Below, piece by piece: positions 59,970-64,000 of a DNA stretch of 64,000 nt. The DNA comes from Acidobacteriota bacterium (GTDB taxonomy: Bacteria > Acidobacteriota > Blastocatellia > UBA7656), in assembly GCA_040754075.1 (NCBI GenBank), contig JBFMDH010000032.1:1-64000 (forward strand), read 5' to 3'. The stretch's first letter is position 1, and every line of letters begins with the position of its first letter. The notes under the pieces were generated by a model. It made no database searches and had not been told where the DNA came from. It was given only the letters and a program-made list of their open reading frames with translations. Made by a program: the position numbers and the translations under genes.

Positions 59970-62165
59970 ATGCGCCAATTATCGAATAAAAAAATCACCA
60001 ACGGGTTTTTCGTTATTATTCTTGTCATCAACTTCATCTTACCCGCTGTTTCAGCACAACAAAGCGGGAAAACCCTGCGCGGCTTTACCGCTGAAAACGC
60101 CAAAGCGCAGACGAACTGGGAAGAAAAAATGCGCGCCATTCCGAAACCGGAAACCTTGCGCGACAACATGAAACGGCTTTCCGCCGAACCGCATCACATC
60201 GGCTCGGCTTATGGCAAACAAAACGCCGAATGGATGCGCGACCAGTTTCGTTCGTGGGGATTCAAAGCCGAACTCGAAGAATTCGATGTGCTCTTTCCCA
60301 CGCCAGTTGAGCGCGTTCTGGAAATGGTTGCGCCCACAAAATTCACCGCCCAACTGAAAGAGCCGGTTTTAGCCGAAGACCCCGATTCGTCGGACGCCAA
60401 TCAATTGCCAACCTACAATGCCTATTCCGCAGACGGCGATGTCACCGGCGAATTGGTTTACGTTAATTATGGCGTGCCCGCAGACTATGACGAACTGGCG
60501 AAGATGGGCGTTGATGTCAAAGGCAAAATCGTCATTGCGCGATATGGGGCAAGCTGGCGCGGCATCAAACCGAAAGTTGCTTATGAACACGGCGCAATCG
60601 GTTGTTTGATTTATTCAGACCCGAAGGACGATGGTTATTATCAAGGCGATGTTTATCCGCAAGGTCCATATCGCCCTGATGTCGGTGTGCAACGCGGTTC
60701 GGTGATGGATATGCCGATTCATCCGGGCGACCCGCTCACCCCAAACATCGGCGCGACCAAAAATGCCGAACGTTTAAAACGCGAAGACGCCGAAGTGATT
60801 ATGAAAATTCCAGTGCTGCCGATTTCTTACGGCGATGCGCTGCCGCTACTGAAATCGCTTGCGGGACGAGTCGCTCCTGAAAGTTGGCGCGGCGCGTTGC
60901 CGATTACTTATCACGTCGGACCCGGCGCAACCAAAATTCATTTGAAACTCAAATTTGACTGGTCAATCAAAACGCTTTATAACGTGGTCGCAAAAATCGA
61001 AGGCAACGCTTACCCGGACGAATGGATTGTTTACGGCAATCATCACGATGCCTGGGTGAATGGCGCGGACGACCCGGTGAGTGGCATGTCAACCGTGCTT
61101 GAAGTCGGGCGGTCATTCGGCGAATTGCTCAAGCAAGGGTGGCGACCGAAACGCACAATTATTATTTGCGGATGGGACGGCGAAGAACCTGCTCTGCTTG
61201 GTTCAACCGAGTGGGTCGAGCATCATGCCGCGGAACTCGCGCAAAAGTGTGTTGCCTATTTGAATTCCGACAGCACCAGCAAAGGCACGCTCGGCGCGGG
61301 CGGTTCGCATACGCTTGAACGTTTGATTAATGAAGTGGCGCGCGATGTCACGCAACCGCGTGCGAGTAAAAGCGTATTGGAAGCGATGCGCGAGCAACGT
61401 TCACGAATGGCGCGCAACGATGACGACCGAAAAGAATTGAGCAGCCGTCAGGATTTGCGTATCAGCGCGCTCGGTTCGGGTTCCGATTACACGCCGTTCA
61501 TTCAACATCTGGGCATCGCGTCGATGAATACGGGATTTGGCGGCGAAGCGGGCGGCGGCATCTATCATTCGATTTACGATACCTTCACCTGGTATACGCG
61601 ATTTTCCGATGGCACGTTTGAATATGGACGGGGGTTGGCGCAATTTAATGGCACGTTGCTTATGCGGCTTGCCAGCGCCGATGTCTTGCCGTTTGAGTTT
61701 ACCAATCTGGCAGATACCGTCACCCGTTACGCGAATGAATTAGAAACCCTGGCGGCGAGAACGAGTGCCACGAAGCCTGTGAATTTTGCGCCGCTCAAAT
61801 CGGCAATCGCCAACCTCACGGAAAAAGCCAAAGCTTACGAAGCGGCTTTGCAGAAAGCCAGCGCCGCAAATTTCGCTGCGGTCAAAGATGCCAGAGCGTT
61901 AAATCAATTGCTCTATCAATCGGAAAGGAAACTAACCAATGAGCAGGGGTTGCCGCGTCGCCCGTGGTTCCGGCATCAGTTGTACGCGCCGGGCTTTTAT
62001 ACGGGCTACGGTGTGAAAACCATTCCCGGCGTGCGCGAAGCTCTGGAAGAGAAAAAGTGGAACGAAATCGAACCGCAAATGAAAAATGTCAGCGCCGCGT
62101 TGCAATGGCTGACTGCACAGTTGGACGCGGCGACCAAATTGCTCGAAGGCAAGGAGCGACCGTAA
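59970..62165 (+). CDS. Exported M28-family zinc peptidase (glutamate-carboxypeptidase II-like)
   Basis: A 731-residue protein with signal anchor NGFFVIILVINFILPAVSA. ATG 59970 has a perfect AGGAGG five bases upstream, ruling out the longer frame. A PA (protease-associated) domain lies near residues 130-260. The M28 catalytic domain carries the two-zinc ligands in order: His and Asp in GNHHDAWVNGADDP, Glu-Glu in GWDGEEPALLGSTEW, Asp in YLNSDST, and His in YHSIYDTFTW. The C-terminal third resembles the transferrin-receptor-like dimerisation domain. This is the PSMA/glutamate carboxypeptidase II layout. It would remove C-terminal acidic residues or act on peptides outside the cell. Confidence 0.93.
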   Translation: MRQLSNKKITNGFFVIILVINFILPAVSAQQSGKTLRGFTAENAKAQTNWEEKMRAIPKPETLRDNMKRLSAEPHHIGSAYGKQNAEWMRDQFRSWGFKAELEEFDVLFPTPVERVLEMVAPTKFTAQLKEPVLAEDPDSSDANQLPTYNAYSADGDVTGELVYVNYGVPADYDELAKMGVDVKGKIVIARYGASWRGIKPKVAYEHGAIGCLIYSDPKDDGYYQGDVYPQGPYRPDVGVQRGSVMDMPIHPGDPLTPNIGATKNAERLKREDAEVIMKIPVLPISYGDALPLLKSLAGRVAPESWRGALPITYHVGPGATKIHLKLKFDWSIKTLYNVVAKIEGNAYPDEWIVYGNHHDAWVNGADDPVSGMSTVLEVGRSFGELLKQGWRPKRTIIICGWDGEEPALLGSTEWVEHHAAELAQKCVAYLNSDSTSKGTLGAGGSHTLERLINEVARDVTQPRASKSVLEAMREQRSRMARNDDDRKELSSRQDLRISALGSGSDYTPFIQHLGIASMNTGFGGEAGGGIYHSIYDTFTWYTRFSDGTFEYGRGLAQFNGTLLMRLASADVLPFEFTNLADTVTRYANELETLAARTSATKPVNFAPLKSAIANLTEKAKAYEAALQKASAANFAAVKDARALNQLLYQSERKLTNEQGLPRRPWFRHQLYAPGFYTGYGVKTIPGVREALEEKKWNEIEPQMKNVSAALQWLTAQLDAATKLLEGKERP

Positions 62166-62207
62166 GCGTCGTTTTCAAAATTAAACTGAAAAGAAATCCA
62201 GCATGAA

Positions 62208-62232
62208 AACCGCAGAGAAATCCTCTGCGGTT
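62208..62232 (+). terminator. Hairpin between the M28 and S9A peptidase genes
   Basis: AACCGCAGAG (62208-62217) pairs with CTCTGCGGTT (62223-62232) around a 5-base loop. No T run follows, so it may reduce read-through only partly, or stabilise the upstream mRNA. Confidence 0.5.
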
Positions 62233-62268
62233 CAAAAGCCTTGAGAAAATTTCAAAGGAGGCAACACT

Positions 62269-64000
62269 ATGCGAAATAGATTTTTACATTTCATCACCCT
62301 CGTTTTGCTCTGTTTGATGTTACAGATGAGTTTTATCGCCACTGCACAGGAACACAAAATGTACCCGAAGACTCGTGTTGATAATGTCACGGAAACCATT
62401 CACGGCGTCACCCTCACAGACCCTTATCGCTGGCTCGAAGACCAGGACGCGCCGGAAACCCGCGCCTGGCTCAACGAGCAAATCGCTTACACCAATTCGC
62501 TGCTGAATGCCCGACCCGAACGCGAAGCCATCAAAGCGCGTCTCGAAAAACTTTTTAAAATCGATACTCAGGGGGTGCCGACCGAAAGAGGCGGACGTTA
62601 CTTTTTCTCGAAACGTCGCGCCGACCAGAATCAATCGGTCATCTATATGCGCAAAGGGCAGACGGGCAAAGATGAAGTTCTGCTTGACCCCAACGGCGCA
62701 AGCGCCGATAACACCATCTCCTATTCGCTGCTCGATATTTCCGAAGACGGCAAACTGATGATCTATGGCATACGTCAGGGCGGCAAAGACGAAGTGACCG
62801 TAAAGGTCATGGATGTCGATACCCGCAAGGATTTGTCCGATATGCTTGAAGAGAGCCGTTATTTCGGGGTTTCGATGAAACCCGATAAGAGCGGATTCTA
62901 TTATTCGCAGTTCGGCAAAAAAGGTCCAAGGGTTTTTTATCACCGGATGGGAACCGACAGTAAACAGGATACAAAAATTTTCGGCGATGGTTATGATCAA
63001 GGTTACATCATCGGCGCGGGGCTTTCCGAAGACGGACGCTACTTGCTCATCAATGTCTTTTACGGTTCGGCGGCTGACAAAGTCGAAGTCTGGGTGCAAA
63101 ACCTTGCCGAAGGCGGCGAAATCAAACCCATTATCAAAGATATGAAAGGCAGTTTTGCGCCGACTATTGCCGGTGACAAGATGTATGTGCAAACCAACTG
63201 GAAAGCGCCGAATTATCGCTTGCTTGAAATTGATTTGCACAAGCCCGATAGAGACAACTGGAAAGTCGTCATTACCGAACAGCCATTTGTAATGAACGGG
63301 TTTTCGATGGTCGGCGGAAAATTGTTCGTCAATTATTTGGAGAATGTTTCTTCGCGTTTGAAAGTCTATGAGCCGACGGGAAAATTCATCAAAGAGATTC
63401 GCTTTCCGGCTATCGGCTCATCCAGCGGCATGATTGGTGATTGGGCGAAATCGGAAGCCTTTTATACCTTCAATTCATTCGCGCAACCGACAACGATTTA
63501 TCGCTATGATGTGAAAACCGGAAGACAAACGGTGTTTGCGAAAATCAAAGTGCCGGTCAACAGCGCGATGATTGCTGTCAAACAGGTGTGGTATGCCTCA
63601 AAAGACGGCACACGGGTTCCGATGTTTTTGATTTACAAAAAAGGCTTGCAACTCGATGGCAACCGTCCGGTTTATTTGACCGGATATGGCGGATTCAATG
63701 TCAGCCTCAGCCCAAGTTTTTCGGCGCTGGCGGCTTATTGGGCAGAGATGGGCGGCGTATACGCGGTTCCCAATTTGCGCGGCGGCAGTGAATTTGGCGA
63801 GAAGTGGCACAAAGCCGGAATGCTCGAAAATAAACAAAACGTCTTTGACGATTTTATCGCGGCGGCTGAATGGTTGATTCAAAACAAATATACCAATTCA
63901 TCGAAGCTGGCGATTTCGGGCGGTTCAAATGGCGGACTACTGGTCGGCGCGGCGATGACCCAACGACCCGATTTGTATCAAGCGGTGATTTGCGCGGTGC
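62269..64000 (+). CDS. Prolyl oligopeptidase family protein (S9A), 3' end outside window
   Basis: The first 577 residues are visible. ATG 62269 has AAAGGAGG seven bases upstream and starts a signal peptide (MRNRFLHFITLVLLCLMLQMSFIATA). The N-terminal part has the family opening YPKTRVDNVTETIHGVTLTDPYRWLEDQDAPE, then the propeller (SYSLLDISEDGKLMIYGIRQGG). The start of the hydrolase domain carries the nucleophile loop AISGGSNGGLLVGA close to the window end. The Asp and His of the triad lie beyond it. It would cleave prolyl peptides outside the cytoplasm. It follows the M28 gene after 103 bases. Confidence 0.92.
   Translation, partial: MRNRFLHFITLVLLCLMLQMSFIATAQEHKMYPKTRVDNVTETIHGVTLTDPYRWLEDQDAPETRAWLNEQIAYTNSLLNARPEREAIKARLEKLFKIDTQGVPTERGGRYFFSKRRADQNQSVIYMRKGQTGKDEVLLDPNGASADNTISYSLLDISEDGKLMIYGIRQGGKDEVTVKVMDVDTRKDLSDMLEESRYFGVSMKPDKSGFYYSQFGKKGPRVFYHRMGTDSKQDTKIFGDGYDQGYIIGAGLSEDGRYLLINVFYGSAADKVEVWVQNLAEGGEIKPIIKDMKGSFAPTIAGDKMYVQTNWKAPNYRLLEIDLHKPDRDNWKVVITEQPFVMNGFSMVGGKLFVNYLENVSSRLKVYEPTGKFIKEIRFPAIGSSSGMIGDWAKSEAFYTFNSFAQPTTIYRYDVKTGRQTVFAKIKVPVNSAMIAVKQVWYASKDGTRVPMFLIYKKGLQLDGNRPVYLTGYGGFNVSLSPSFSALAAYWAEMGGVYAVPNLRGGSEFGEKWHKAGMLENKQNVFDDFIAAAEWLIQNKYTNSSKLAISGGSNGGLLVGAAMTQRPDLYQAVICAV

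Noticed and set aside
1-64000. tRNA and rRNA genes
   Set aside because: I checked the intergenic gaps for T-loop and acceptor patterns and saw none that fold convincingly; a tRNA-finding program would be decisive.

Overview
The window looks like a chromosomal segment of an Acidobacteriota bacterium, most likely class Blastocatellia. This is inferred from gene style rather than from a marker gene. The clues are a TonB-dependent transporter with an N-terminal carboxypeptidase-regulatory domain, TPR proteins with the same N-terminal domain, a winged-helix/TolB-propeller one-component regulator, a CHAT/TPR protein, He_PIG-repeat and RHS giants, and many exported peptidases. Base composition is moderate. 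Housekeeping genes present are gltX, rpsA, thrS and a Sua5/TsaC-type gene. I saw no rRNA, tRNA, CRISPR array, prophage or complete insertion sequence.

Layout. 1-6.9 kb: end of a secreted protein with a strong terminator, gltX, a degenerate KaiC-like/receiver/GGDEF-like signalling protein, a PaaK-like CoA ligase and a Yip1-like membrane protein. 7-15.1 kb: a 1540-residue He_PIG-repeat protein with a metalloprotease motif, rpsA, and a glycerophosphodiesterase. 15.3-22.6 kb: an RHS toxin with an apparently frameshifted leader, a variable tip carrying HExxH, a MITE-like insertion, and a membrane-anchored gene that could encode the immunity protein. 22.6-26 kb: a ferritin-like/DUF362 fusion, a GNAT enzyme and the Sua5-type enzyme. 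26.4-33.2 kb: TonB-dependent receptor, TPR protein and the ToxR-like regulator. 33.6-38.3 kb: a candidate selenoprotein thioredoxin, a coupled exported protein, an M1-like peptidase and an AraC regulator. 38.5-41.3 kb: thrS without a TGS domain, a membrane protein and a second MITE-like element.

41.3-51.7 kb is one long run of minus-strand genes: ECF sigma factor, anti-sigma-like membrane protein, glycine-rich collar-like exported protein, CHAT/TPR caspase-like protein, zinc-ribbon protein, exported protein, small protein and lipoprotein. Three of these genes are preceded by the same bipartite motif with identical spacing, which suggests a local ECF sigma regulon that drives an exported CHAT-associated system. 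51.7-64 kb holds an AlkD-like repair protein, a Uma2 nuclease, AtuA-type genes split around an Imm1-like gene, a CDGSH protein, S9 and M28 peptidases, a PIN-domain toxin-antitoxin-like pair, a second carboxypeptidase-regulatory/TPR protein and a prolyl oligopeptidase cut by the window end.

The two observations most worth following are the in-frame TGA at the exact catalytic-cysteine position of the double-thioredoxin protein (34397-34399, a candidate selenocysteine), and the three-copy promoter motif that ties the ECF sigma/anti-sigma pair to the exported CHAT-neighbourhood genes.
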